NCBI GenBank assembly: GCA_020744225.1
Contig: JAGMWG010000006.1
Span: forward strand, 1,054,001 to 1,118,000
Direction: 5' to 3'
Source: Paraphoma chrysanthemicola
Taxonomy: Eukaryota > Ascomycota > Dothideomycetes > Pleosporales > Phaeosphaeriaceae
DNA length: 64,000 nt
Shown: positions 23,437 through 35,600 of the stretch, piece by piece
How positions within the stretch are numbered: position 1 is the stretch's first letter
Layout: each line of letters opens with the position of its first letter
Position numbers and translations under genes: made by a program
Notes under the pieces: generated by a model
Seen by the model: only the letters and a program-made list of their open reading frames with translations
What the model was told of the DNA's origin: nothing
Databases searched by the model: none

Positions 23437-26400
23437 GCTATGTTTCACCATTGATGGTTATGCGCAGGCGTTATAGGGCGGGAAAGCACGGCACCACTAA
23501 ATCTCCAGGAGTCTAGACGCGGCAAAATTGCAGCAACGCGACCGCCTCTCAACAGCGCCCGTGGCTGATTTGTTTTGGGCAAAGACAGCTGGGATCTCAC
23601 GACTTGCAACGGCTGATTTGCTTTTCGGAGGTTGACGTGTTGCTCGCGTTACCCCGTTTCGGCTTCCGCGACTGCGTCTTGGTGGCTTGTTTCATGTTGT
23701 TCTATTTCCCCGGTGGCGTCGAACACTCAGCGCGCGAATATTTCCGTCTAGTACTACTAGGTTTCAGCACGCTGGGGACTTCCTTCCTGTTGCTTTCTTT
23801 GATAGAAGCTAATCGTGTTGCTGGTATACCCTTCTACTGTACGTACGTTTTTGGACACCCACCCTTTTTTTCATTTTAATGGTGGGAGATGGAGCACAGG
23901 CTTTTTGTTCACTTTCTTGGCTGCTGTACACACTTGTTTGGATCTTCACTTCACTTCTTCACGGCTATATTTTGGGGGGCAAACTGCGCGAATACCAGCG
24001 GCTGCGCCATGGAAAATCCTCTACTGTAGAAAAGACTTTGTCAGAAAATGACCGATAAATGTCAACACGAATTCAATGATACCCCACACTTCCATCGGCT
24101 TGTCGCACTCGTACGCACCCTGCACACTGCGATCGCTGCCTGTTCTCCCGGCATGAATTTCTATATTACTGCACGTGTGCGTGGTCCCTGGCTTGGCAAC
24201 AGAGACTGCGCAGGGAATATCGATCATGTACCTGTATACCCAAGCGACTCAATAACAGTGGCATGAACAAAGTCGCCGCCGGTAAGTACCACGCGACATC
24301 GGAAAATTCGCCTCGTACGAGTGGGTAAACGTCCACGAAAGTCTGAATGGGAGAGGCAAGCATGATGGAGCAGTAACAGCGCACATTGGATTTGCCATGT
24401 ACCTTGTCCTCCCAAGTCGCCGAGTAACCCACAATGCCACCTCAGCACAGCTCAGCTCACGGCTTGCCAACCCTCTGATTCCGAAATTTGGTCCATCAAG
24501 GACGCTACTCGGCACTGCTACATGACCTTGAGCCAGCGCACCATCCACCACGGTATGTGGCAAGCGCACCCAGTGACGAGGGGCGCGCGTGGAGCGCAAC
24601 CACGGTATTCTGCATCCACAAACCACTGTACTCGCCCAGAAACAGGGCCAGTGAGGATCACCGCGTCCCTGAGTCCAGAGGCGCACCTCCATCCACGAAC
24701 CATGTCCCGCGCCGTGACGCGAAGAATCTTCCGTACAGAAGCTTCTATGGCTTCTCTGGAGCAGATGCGGCGATCCCTTCCAGTAACCACCATGCCATAT
24801 TACCCCTCCCCAGGTGGTCTGCAATCTAATATGGCTTTGGAGGCGCCGCATGACCAGCACAGTTGCAGTGTAGAGCCAGCGGAACGGCTTAGTGGGCGTC
24901 TTAAGGTGCCGTTCTCCACACTTTACCCCAGACGGAGATGGCGGTCCTGGCCACCATTTCGGCTTCTGAGGCTCAGGAACCGGAAAGTGGTGGGCTCGGT
25001 ACTAGTGCTCCGCGGATTAGTTAGGGTGATGTGAAGGTATGGGGTATGGGGGGTGGTAGTGTGCTGCAAGGTCAGGACGATCTGGTCGCGCTGGCTAAAT
25101 TCGCAGGGCGTGCGAGATGTGGTGGCAGGTGGTGGTGTACTATACTTAGTTGGTAGAGAGGGTCTGGCAAGAGAGGGAGAGCGACGAAGGGTCCTTGCAG
25201 CCAAGTCATGAGATGAGTACAAAAAACGTGCCTCTGGAGATGTGCAAACACCCATCTCTGGGGATCTGCATTTTGCGGGGAAACTTGGATGGTGGGCATT
25301 TTGCCTCATAGGCTCGGTTTGCTGCAACTTGCATATGTACGTATGTATCGATGTTCATGCTGGTGGCGACAAGGGTCTTGTCCAGGGCAAGAGCAGCGAA
25401 TGCGTGACACGGACATCAATCTCTTGCCATTTGCCTAGGAAGATCATGCTAGGTGTGGATCTTAACTTTATTAGAGTTATTAACGGCTGTGCTGGCCTTC
25501 GGGAAGCGTTGATTGCTAGTTAGATTGATAAGGCGCCTGCGAGCGAGCCGCCGGCGCAAAACTTGTCGGCGGTTGCACATCTTAGGCTTAATTGAGGCTG
25601 GGCATCTGATGCTGTCAACGAATTGGATGATAGCATTCACCGTTCTTCCAAGCGGGTTCCAGAGCTTCGAGAACACAAGCGATGTCATGGCTAAGCGGTC
25701 TCTCAAAGCCTGATGCTTGCCTGGTAGGCTACATGCAGGATCTGGTGGGGATTGTGGGCGTGTGATCTAGTGATCGCTCGACATGTGGTGCTATGACTAT
25801 GAGGCTGGCTGTAACAAGACGTGGCGGTGTGATTGGCGTCCCTTCATCGTCTGCTAGTGTTCTGATGGTGAGTAGACAGACTCGTTCACATATTACCCGG
25901 GTTCCGGTTAGGTAAGGGTGCATGGAAACGGCGCGAAACGGTCCTTTCACCATAGTCAATTCGAACCGACGTCTCAGGTCCCAACGTCAGCCACGCCAAT
26001 AATGGAAGCATGAATGCGCGAGACTAGCGAAAGCACGCAGTGCTTCTCAATAGTCTGAAGTCATCCCAGGCTGCCCAGGACAACTTTCGCCGCAACGCGG
26101 TACGCTATTCCGAATGTCCCTGCCGCTCCGCTCCTAACCTCTGCACCAGGTGCAGCACGACGATGCAGCTAGCCACGACAGCGCTGCTTTTGCAGCGGAG
26201 CCCCTCCGTATTCTTCACGATGTGTTCGCATTCGAGTTAACCGCTGACATGACTGCCGGAAGATAGGGTAAGGCGCTGACATCCAGTAGCTTATTGTCCG
26301 TGTCGTGCAGGTACACACACGCCATGATCGCACCGCCCGTATCGCGTCTGGCGAACTGACGAACAAGCACGTTCAAGGAGTCCGGAACGTCGTGCCTGAG

Positions 26401-28738
26401 AATGACAATGGCACGGACGCAGGCAACACCCGCTGTGCTCATCCCAACCGCTCATCATCCGGCTGAAGTCAGTGGTTCGACAGGAAATTTTTTGCCTGTC
26501 AGACATGCGGAGCGCATACGTCGAGGGCTTGTTCATTTCGTCCCGTCATTGGACCCTTTGGGAGCCGAAGAGACTCTGAGAAAGGATAAGTTGAGAACCA
26601 CTGGGTTGGCGAGGGGCGTAGGGTCAGCCCTGTGTGACCTCATCATGGCTGTTGTGGTGTTTAGAAGAAGGGAAGTTCCGTGAATGCGATTGGCGCAGAG
26701 GCTGCAGGCGGTCTTGCCCCATTTAGAACGGAGATGAATGCTAGAAGAAGGTGCGATTGGTGGAACAGTCGGAACGAGAATCACGTGTGGGCGCGTGCAT
26801 CATGGATCAAGATTTGCGTCTATATAGCTTCACATGTTAGCAGGGGTTAAGATTGTTTTCGAGCGTGACGGCAGGCTGCTCTTGTTGGAAAGGTAACTGA
26901 GGTATGGTCTTGGCAGTGAAGGTAGTGCTGAGGAGCAGGCATCATCGCCGTCTGTCAGCCTCAATAGTCTTACCGAGGCTGCTAGGACGCTTCTTCCTCA
27001 ACTCTTGCAAGGCTAACCATCCCACGCAGCATGAAGATACAGGACAAGGCAAGTCAACGCGACAAAGACGGGAGGAGTGACAATGCAGCGGAGAAGAGAC
27101 GGGAAGGAGCAACCAGTGCCATCGCTCGCACCACTCCCGCATTACTTATCTCCACACCTCCTTCCGTAATCGAAGCCACCAACGGCACGCCAGCAAAAAG
27201 CACAAGTGCGCTGGTGAGCTTATGCGAAGTCGATTTTGGCGTCGACCTGCCTTTTCCTTTCTGGCCCGAAGGATCCTGGAGGCGCGCGCGATGGCGTTGT
27301 TAGTGCCCGAGATGTCTTGCTCACTGATCATGCAGGTCGCTGCTGCGGGCCATTGGACTCCCGACGCCCTTGGAGCTCCTACCTACTCAATACGAGTCCG
27401 ATGGCAGATCATGGAACCGCGGGCTGGGGCGCGCCGCCGTTGAAATTTTGTGGACCGACGTCGGAGGAAGACCGACATGTGGCAACTGGCGGTGCTGGTC
27501 GTGCAGGGCTGCGCATGAAGAGGTGCAGGTCTTCGGTGTGGCATGCAACAGCGGCGAGAGGTGGAACAACATAAGGCCGACAGCGATCGTCCTTACATTC
27601 AAGTACTCGGGTCGCCGGAGTGAGCATGCGAAACTTGTTCCCCTTCCTCATCTCCAAGGCGTCGCGTAGGCGGATGGAGTCATGACCGAGGCTGTGCCTG
27701 AAGAGGCTCGCTGCGATGGTTGCGATTGATGGAAACTCGGGGATCGTCGCCAGCCCACCAGACCACACCCGGCCTCCTGGTCACCGTTTCGAGTCACCAC
27801 GAGCTTCTGAGAAAGCCACTTGCAGCTCTGAGTTGGGTAAGGGCTTCTACGTAATGGTAAAGTTGCGATCCGAGAGCCGACCAGCAGCAGTTGTCGCACG
27901 ACTGTCGTGCAGAGAGCAGGTATACCCAACGTGGCCGGGGATAGGCATGCCTGTTGTCTTTCCCGACGTGCGGCACTGCATGACTGGTGGCAGAATTGCG
28001 GCTGTGTTTCATGATCGAAGTGTTTGGGTCTCGACATGAGGTTGACGACGCTGTGTTTCCAGCAAGAACCTGGGTCCTGGTACGGCCAATGACACAGCGT
28101 AGGGCAGCATGACAAGCTGCGGCAGCGTTCCTAGGCCCCGCCCCGCTGCCGTTGTGCATCCGTTTCGGACGAGTTGGTCTAGTGCTGGCACTTGGACGTG
28201 ATGCGGTCCCTTCGAAACCACATTTATCGCAACTTAACACTGCCAGTGGTACCCGCTCGAAGATATCCGCGCGCATTGAGGTTTTCAGCGGGAACCTACA
28301 ACTCAAGTCCTGTAGCCTACCGCATGCGCAACTCGAGGGCGCCACTAGCGCTTGGGATTATTCGTGCTGCATCTATATGCATCTGTAGACTCAGCGAGTG
28401 GTATGTCCCATCAGAGGATTGAAGGTGCAGAATGGCGCATAATCAAAAGTCGTGGATGAAGCCTGCCGGTGCTGCGAAACTGGTTGATGGTGTAGTCTGA
28501 CTTCCGGGATCACAGAAAGACTTATTCCCTAGTATCACTACCATAAACCTCTACAAACACTTTACGGAACAGATATAGAAACAACGTGTAATTTACTACT
28601 GTATGTTTCAGTACACTTTGCGAAGCTAGCATCCTCCGCCCCAAATTCAGCCTCCAATTGCTCAGTATCAAGATAAGGGAGCCTGCTTTTCCATGTCAAG
28701 CCTATTAAAGATGGTATTTAGATGTTTATATCCCTGCA
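23437..28738. other. Gene desert, no supported gene
   Basis: More than 5 kb with no confident gene. The first few hundred bases are presumably the 3' end of the homeobox transcript. Open frames up to about 200 codons exist (for example minus strand near 24.2-24.9 kb and 27.8-28.3 kb) but are Trp/Cys/Arg-rich, overlap others and resemble nothing. I see no terminal repeats, target duplications, tRNA-like boxes or reverse-transcriptase/transposase motifs. The last few hundred bases become AT-richer. Confidence 0.5.
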
Positions 28739-29350
28739 TTATTTACGTGCATCAGCCACGAGAGAAGCACCAGCAAGATGTCCAGTTTTAGCTTGTGAGA
28801 TTGCAGATACCGCATGAGAAATGGGTATTTTATTTAAGCCCTCGTGGTCCACACCCACCGCCACTTGCATCGTGCATATGCGTCTAGACCTTGGGACTCG
28901 CTGCGCCGTAAAGACGACCTTCCCATCATAGCCAAATTCTGGGACAGTCATTACTCTCGTCATCTGAAAGAAGCAATGCATCTTCAGCACTTCTTGCTTG
29001 CAAAGTCCATGAACAAAGCGTACAAGAGACCTCTCGGAGTTCCGACGCTTGAGCGGGAGAATCTCAAAATACTCATGACTCTCATACTGAGTCGTTGTCT
29101 TAGCCGCATAAATTTCATTTTGCTTCTACGATTCCTTCGAGGCTGAAGGCGGGGTGAGCACTTGCTCATTTTGACCGGTCAGTGCCAAGTTGGCATACAT
29201 CAGACATTTATAGAGATCCTGTATTACTGTAGATTGCATTATTTCTTGCCCTACTCCACCGGCGTTACAGTCCCTTTCCATACGATTTTTATTCCAGGAT
29301 CTCTTTGGCAGTGGATGCCACGCGCTCTCCACCACAATCATATACACCAA
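28739..29350 (-). pseudogene. Possible decayed or spliced reading frame of unknown identity
   Basis: On the minus strand one frame stays open for about 204 codons apart from a single TAG at 29126-29128. The downstream half has protein-like text (VMTVPEFGYDGKVVFTAQR and ICTMQVAVGVDHEGLNKI). I do not recognise it. It could be a gene with one lesion, a gene whose intron spans the stop, or chance. It overlaps the upstream side of the HET relic on the other strand. Confidence 0.2.
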
Positions 29351-30876
29351 GAGGCTGCTTCACACACATGATCTTGAGCTCAAAGACTTCAAAGCAGGAT
29401 CAACTCCTGTCTACGCTATACTTTCCCACGCTTGGGAGGACGAAGAATAGGTCACATTCAAGGAACTACCTACTCGAGCAGCTCGAAAGAAGAATGGTTC
29501 CAGGAACATCTCAGATTTTCGTGACGAAGTTGCTGCCAGAGGCGTCCACTGGGGCTGGGTCGATGCATTTTGCATTGACAAGACGAATCTCGTGGAGCTT
29601 TCACTGGCCATGAACTCCATGTACGCATGGTATCGGGGTTCTGCAATCTGCTTTGCGTACCTGTCTGACTTCCAACTTCCAACTTCCCCAGAAGGGCACA
29701 TACAAGAGTAGAAAATACATCGGGAATAGGCGTTGGTTTAAGAGAGGGTGGACCTTACAGGAGCTGGTTGCACCCGAACATGTAGTACTCTACGACTACC
29801 GGTGGCGTCCTTTTGGGACCAAAACAGAGCTGGCGGAAGTGGTCTTACAAGTCACTAGGATTAGTGCGGGACTTCTGCTGGGTCAGAAATCTTCATATGA
29901 GTTCAGCTGTGCTCAAAAGATGAGCTGGGCAGCTTTTCGTCAAACAACTCGGATTGAAGATCGAGCCTATTCGCTTCTGGGATTGTTCAATATTTGCTTT
30001 CCGCCCCTTTATTGAGAAGACTGTAAAGCCTTCGGTCGTCTACAAGAAGAGATTCTGAAGGTCTCGACTGATCAATCAATGTTCGCGTGGAGTCAAAGGG
30101 ACCTTTCAAGCCGTCAAATCCATCGAAAGGTAGAGAGTCGAGAGATTAGAGTCTGCAATACCGATGCAGCACATTGGCATCGACTCCTGATTGCTTTCAT
30201 GAGTCTTCTTCGGTCATCTGCGCTCAGACATATGACGCCAATCATGCACATCCAAGACTGGCAAGTCATTTATCTGGCGTGGGCAGTGCAGCGCGTGCTC
30301 TACTCAACAGGCCAATGGCCATAACGAACACTGGGTTGCGCATCGCACTCTTGACTAGTATAATCAAGACTTTGCGTGGCCGATGCTTGGTGGATATGCT
30401 TAACTGCCGGCAGGAAGACGCCCAGGAGACCAAGATTACCATATTCTTGATCGCAGCGGTTGAGAGCTCCAAGTGTAACGATGGGAATGGCATGGTGCCT
30501 GCTTGGAGAGTGAGCCGCTCCGCCTTGGATCAACTCGGCGGAGTCTTGATACTGGGGTTCCATTTGAAATACACCCAATATACGCCGCTTTATTCACCTC
30601 CTTTGATGGATCGCAGAGTCCAGGAACCATTGAACGAGAATATAATCAAGAGAGGCGAGCAGCAAAGGAACGAATTCAAAAAGCGAGAGAAAGCCAAATC
30701 AGAGATCATAAGGAAATGGTCAAGAAAAGACGTGTTGGCTTGTAGGGACAACTGTCGTTGCAGGTACACTGTTGTATGTGACGTACAGGGCTGGATATAC
30801 AAAGGTTCAGTCGATTACCGGGTATTTATATGTGTGGCATACGCCGGCGACGACATGGGATCCGATGCCATATAGC
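29349..30876 (+). pseudogene. HET-domain (heterokaryon incompatibility type) pseudogene
   Basis: Relic of a fungal HET-domain protein; intact members trigger cell death when unlike strains fuse. Recognisable blocks in order: RLLHTHDLELKDF, VYAILSHAWEDEE, the VHWGWVDAFCIDK block, ICFAYLSDF, RRWFKRGWTLQELVAPEHV, KMSWAAFRQTTRIEDRAYSLLG, AFGRLQEEIL, then STPDCFHESS and ITNTGLRIAL. Lesions: the first codon of the expected MRLL start reads AAG; an in-frame TAG at 29448-29450; a +1 shift at a tandem 7-mer (29668-29687); TGA at 30013-30015; and another frame change between about 30130 and 30173. The first stop could be a CAG-to-TAG change, but the TGA is not the kind made by RIP. The 3' part (30174-30875) remains open for 233 codons. 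It is non-functional unless heavily spliced, which the lesions do not suggest. Confidence 0.8.
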
Positions 30877-32160
30877 AATTCTACCACCCCTACACCTGCA
30901 CCTGCTCTTGAGGCAAAGCATGAACATCGGGAACGTTCTTCGAGTACGTATTACGACCGGAACTGCCAATGATTCTCCTATTATATTATATAAGCAATTA
31001 GACCTAAAACTTTGTTACTTCTACGGCCTTGCAACCAAATAGATGTATGCTATCTTCAAGTTCCCAATGTTTCGACTACGTATCCCTTAGTATCAGCCAG
31101 CAGATGCCAGTATTCCAGGAGACATAGTCATACTGCTTTGAGTTTCGGAGTATTTAGATGGCTCGCCCTGCATAGAGCCCAAAACGCTTTTGAAGGGCAA
31201 CAATTTCCACACACTATAGCAACATTCGACTTGTCTGTCAAACTGCGTCTGGTGGTATAAGATGCTAATAAGAAGATAACAGCAGCCTTAATACTCGATG
31301 ATATGTTTGCAATAGAAAACGGCTGAATAAGATTGGGCAAGTTCGTTATCCGCATCCGCGCAAGGATGGAGCGTGTTTCCGTTCGATGAAACGGAAGGGC
31401 AACTCATTCGATTGGCCGGGGGATAGGAGACTCACGTGATCTTAAGTCCGGCCGAAATGATCATCTTTCACATGTGTGGTCCGCTACGGAACATGCGGTC
31501 ATCTTGCATGAGAAATATCAACGACTCGGCACTTTTTTCTTCGATGAGGGCGGGGTCAACGATTGTAGGCGGACTTCATATTGTACAAGATCTCGACTGC
31601 CGACACTATGCAATGGCTACTACAGGATGCTTTGTCGCTGGTTTCGCAAAGCCACGACTGTGAGCGTGTGCGACACGGCACAAGGAGCAGCGCACCGCTA
31701 GGGCAGCAGACAGGACACGGATGAAGTATTATGTTTCAGCGGTGGGCCCATTCACCTGGTATGAGAAATCAAAGTGCGTACAAAGTATTTGGCCGCGACG
31801 GTGACGGAATGGTGTGATACTTTGATGTGTTTGCTGTGGCATGTCGAGTGCGCAGCATGGGCCCCTCAACAGGAGAGATGCGCTTCCTTCGGGGCACAGG
31901 CAATCTTAATAACAGTCGTCAGAGTCACGTCAAGGCTCTGGGGGCGCAGTGTGCGGTGCTTATGCGATGACTGCGTTCAGGTTTGTTTTGGTGAGGAGCG
32001 TCCCGCACGCCTGCCTGATCTTGCCGAGCGCTGCAGAAGGCGCACTGCGCACAACACACTCTTGTGACAGACTGGAAAATGATGAATAGATGCAAGACGA
32101 CTGGCTGCTTCACGCAAGAGTAGGCAGCAGCACAGAGACAAACCATGGCATGCGTGAATG
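30877..32160. other. Intergenic region between the HET relic and eIF4G
   Basis: About 1.3 kb, AT-richer at its left end. No supported gene; short frames only. It may include the far 3' end of the decayed HET gene, but no further conserved text was found. Confidence 0.45.
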
Positions 32161-32666
32161 AATTAAAGCCCCCAGTGTTCTTGGGTATCCCCAGGCCCTT
32201 TCGCCCTAGGCGGCTTAGCCTGCTCGCCTCCGAGCAACCCAACATCACCCACTGGGTTTACGATTTTTCTTCTCCTCACCCCCATCGTTGAACTTATCAA
32301 CACCAACACACAGCAGCGGACTCCGTGTTTATCACCCGAGCCGCTTGCCATTTCACAGCCCCGTCTGTTGAAATTCTCCCCGGAGCACCTGTACCGACCC
32401 TCTCACTCTCGCAGTGAAGCGCTCGGACAGCCTCCCGTCGCCCTATCCCCAGGAGCCGACCGCATCCCTTCTTTTCGCCTTCCTTTCTGCACCCGGGTCG
32501 CGCTTCTAGCAGCAGACTCTTAATACGCAGACTGCACGCGCGAATCTGAGATTCAGCGCCGCCACCGCACAAACCGAGCGACCGCGCGCACGCCCCGACC
32601 GGACTGCCGCATCTCACCTCACGACGCCCTCTTGCCGCACGGCAAAGCCCGCCCCCTAGGTTTCTA
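32161..32666 (+). promoter_or_regulatory. Likely long ATG-free 5' leader of eIF4G
   Basis: The 506 bases before the eIF4G start contain no plus-strand ATG (about eight expected) and are rich in pyrimidines, whereas three ATGs lie just upstream (32144-32160). This fits a long transcribed leader. The promoter would then be near or left of 32.2 kb. Confidence 0.5.
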
Positions 32667-35600
32667 ATGAGTGCATCCATCTCGAACGCGCAAAACCCCA
32701 CCATCGCCGCTTCCTCGACTGCTACCGCCGCGAACACCTCCTCTGCAGGATCGTCCGCCGCCAACGTGGCCGCTGGATCGGCTCAGCCCACTGCCCGAAG
32801 CTCTTACGCCAGCGCGACTCAGAAGACCTCTTCTCCGACAATCGCGTCCAGCGGAGCGCCGCCCGTGGCAGTGGGTGGCCCGCAGAGCGCGCAGCATGGG
32901 AAGAGCTCCTCGGTGTCCCCCGTGAATGGGAGCACCATCAAGCCCGCCATCCCAACCATGCCCGCTATTGTCAGCGGCGGTCCCAACGGTAACGGCAACG
33001 TTCCGGGCGACCACAGCCGCAAGTCTTCCGTCCACATCAAGCAGACGCCTCCCACCACTGGTCCGCCCTCTGGCATCAAGTTTGGGTCGCTTGCAGGTTC
33101 CCCCGCGCCAGCCCACGCCTCGCCCGTGGTTCAGAGCAACTTGAACATCCAGGCACAAAACCCGCGAGTCGCCTCACCTGCGCATTCACCATCACCCATT
33201 CCCACGCCCATTTCTGGCGGTCCCAAGCCTGACGGTCTGCCCACGCGCCCGAACCTGGTCTTTGGCGGTCAAGGAAGTGAAAGTGCCGACCCAAGCGTGA
33301 GTTGGCCCTATAGCCCGTACAATTTCTCGAATCCTTTTCTAACAAACTCGCAGTCCCGCCCTCTGAACGTGCCCCAACAGCCAAATTCACTTCCACAAGC
33401 TCAACACCTACGACGCGAGTCCTCCCAGTCAGCACACAGCGATATGAGCAACGCAAACATGAACCGTGGTTATCCTCCCAACGGCGGCCGCGGCCGTGGA
33501 TTCCCTCCTCAGCAACACTACAACCCCAACATGGCTGCCAACCATTCGCCTCAACCATACCGCTCTGTTCCTCACCAGCATATGGGCCGCGGCATGGCTC
33601 CTGCTTTCCAGCCCCAGGGTCCAATGCAGCAGAACTCGCCATACCGCCAGAACCGAAGCCCAGCTATCACACCTGCTACGATGCACCAGCAAGCTCATCT
33701 TGCCAACCCGCAGGGCATGCCCTACTACCAAGGCCAGCCCTACGCTCAGCCAGTTCGTATACCCTCTACTATTTCCAGCGTTCCTTTGAAGTCCGAGTCG
33801 AGCCAGTCGGTCAAGTACACGACTGTTGCTCGACATTGTCGGCAATCCTCTCACCATTCTCAATTTCCTTCGGCAGACTCGAACGAGCTCGGATTTCGGG
33901 CTCCGTCTGATCAGCCAAACTCTTTCCTCGAATTTCTTGATGATAGATTCTCTTCTTCCACTAGCAATCACGATCAGTATCTAACAGCTTTACCGAATCA
34001 GGGTATGTACGGAATGCCACCCCAAGGTTACGACATGTACAACGGGCACTATGGTCAGGGCTTCGGGCTCCAGCAATCCATACACTATCCTGGTGTACCT
34101 GCCAGCCCTGGTCGTACCCATGGTTTCCCACAGCAGATGGCTACACCCTATGGTGTGCCTGGTCCTTATGGCCAGCCTCCGCAAGCTCAAGGCATGTCGC
34201 GCACTCCCTCGAACATGTCTGAGCGCCCGCCCTCCGCCGTACCGCAGCCGTCTACGCCCGCCATGACCAACGTCAACCATATCTCCCACACACACACGCC
34301 CAGTGCAACGGCTGCTAGCCCCGCGCCCAGTTCTACCTTCGAGCGGCCCAAGAAGCAGAGCAAGGCGATCGTGATTAAGAATGGTAGGTCTTGTTCAAAC
34401 GTATGTATAAATCCTATGCTGACCAGCGTGCAGCCGATGGCGAGGTCGTAGACTTCAACAAGCCCAAAGGTGTTTCCCCGGCACCCGTTGCCGCCCTGGC
34501 TCCTCCTGTGCAGCCTCGCTCTCCTGCAATCGCCGCAACACCTACACCACCTCCACGAGCTCCTAGTGCCACTGACTCTACTCGTGCAGATGAGCCTGCG
34601 GCTAAAACTGCTGAAGAGAAGAAAGCCGACTTTGTCAAGCAATTCCAGGAGAAGATCCGCCTGCAGGAAGAAGAGGCCAAACAGGCAAAGGAGACTTCTG
34701 ATGCAAGTGTAAAGGCTGAGGCTGAAGCTAAGCAGAAGGCCGAGGAAGAAGCTAAGGCGAAGGCTGAGCAAGAGGCAAAGGAGAAGGAAGAAGCCGAGGC
34801 TGCCGAGAAAGCCAAGGCTGATGCAGAAGAGAAGAAGCGTCTCGAAGACGAGGAGATGGAGCGTATGATTGCCGAGATGGAGGAAGAGGAGCGCAAGCGT
34901 GAGGAAGACGAGAAGAAGTATGCAGAAGAGAAAAAGCGCAAGGCCGAGGAAGAAAAGTCTAGGGCCGCAGAGCGTGTCAAGGAAGAAGAGGAGCGTCTTC
35001 GCAAGCTCGAGCGTGAGGCTGAAGAGGCCGAGAAGGCTCGAGAGGCTGAGACTCCTGAGCAGAAAGCTGAGCGCGAGGCCAAGAACAAGGCGCTCTTCGC
35101 TGGACTCAAGAAGAACACTCAATTCGGTCCCGGCGCCAACGCCACTGAAGACACCAGCGGCGACTCCACCCCAGCTGAGCCAGCAGCTCCTGCCGCTGTC
35201 CAGGCCAAGCCGATCAGTGCCACAAAATCCAAGCCGTCTGCACTCAAGCTCAACACCGACAAGCCTGTCGAGCCTGCGCAGCCCACTGCTGGCATGCAGT
35301 CACTGAAGTCTGCCCGATTCCTCCAAGTCAAGAGCGAACTTGCCGTCTATCCTGAGGGCATTCAGTCTCCGAACCCTGCCCTCAATGCGGGTAGCAGGAA
35401 CAAGGGCCGCCAGTACGACAAAGACTTCTTGCTCCAGTTTCAAGAGGTCTTCAAGGAGAAGCCTTCGACAGACTGGGACCTTAAACTCAAGGAGACTGTC
35501 GGCGATGGTTCAGATTCCGCTCGTCCACAGTCTGCTCGTACTCCTTCCATGATGGGAGGTCGGCAGCCATCTCGCGGCGGCGCCGGTCCAGGAAATGTCA

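Noticed and set aside
24249..24860. Minus-strand open frame of 203 codons in the gene desert
   Set aside because: Trp/His/Arg/Cys-rich text unlike a protein, with competing frames on the other strand.
29349..30876. RIP (repeat-induced point mutation) as the cause of HET gene decay
   Set aside because: Only the first stop fits a C-to-T change; the other stop and the frame shifts do not, and the region is not extremely AT-rich.
34187..35122. Two long minus-strand frames (about 311 and 234 codons) across eIF4G
   Set aside because: Antisense of the Lys/Glu/Ala-rich segment, giving artificial Leu/Phe/Ser-rich translation that only mimics membrane segments.
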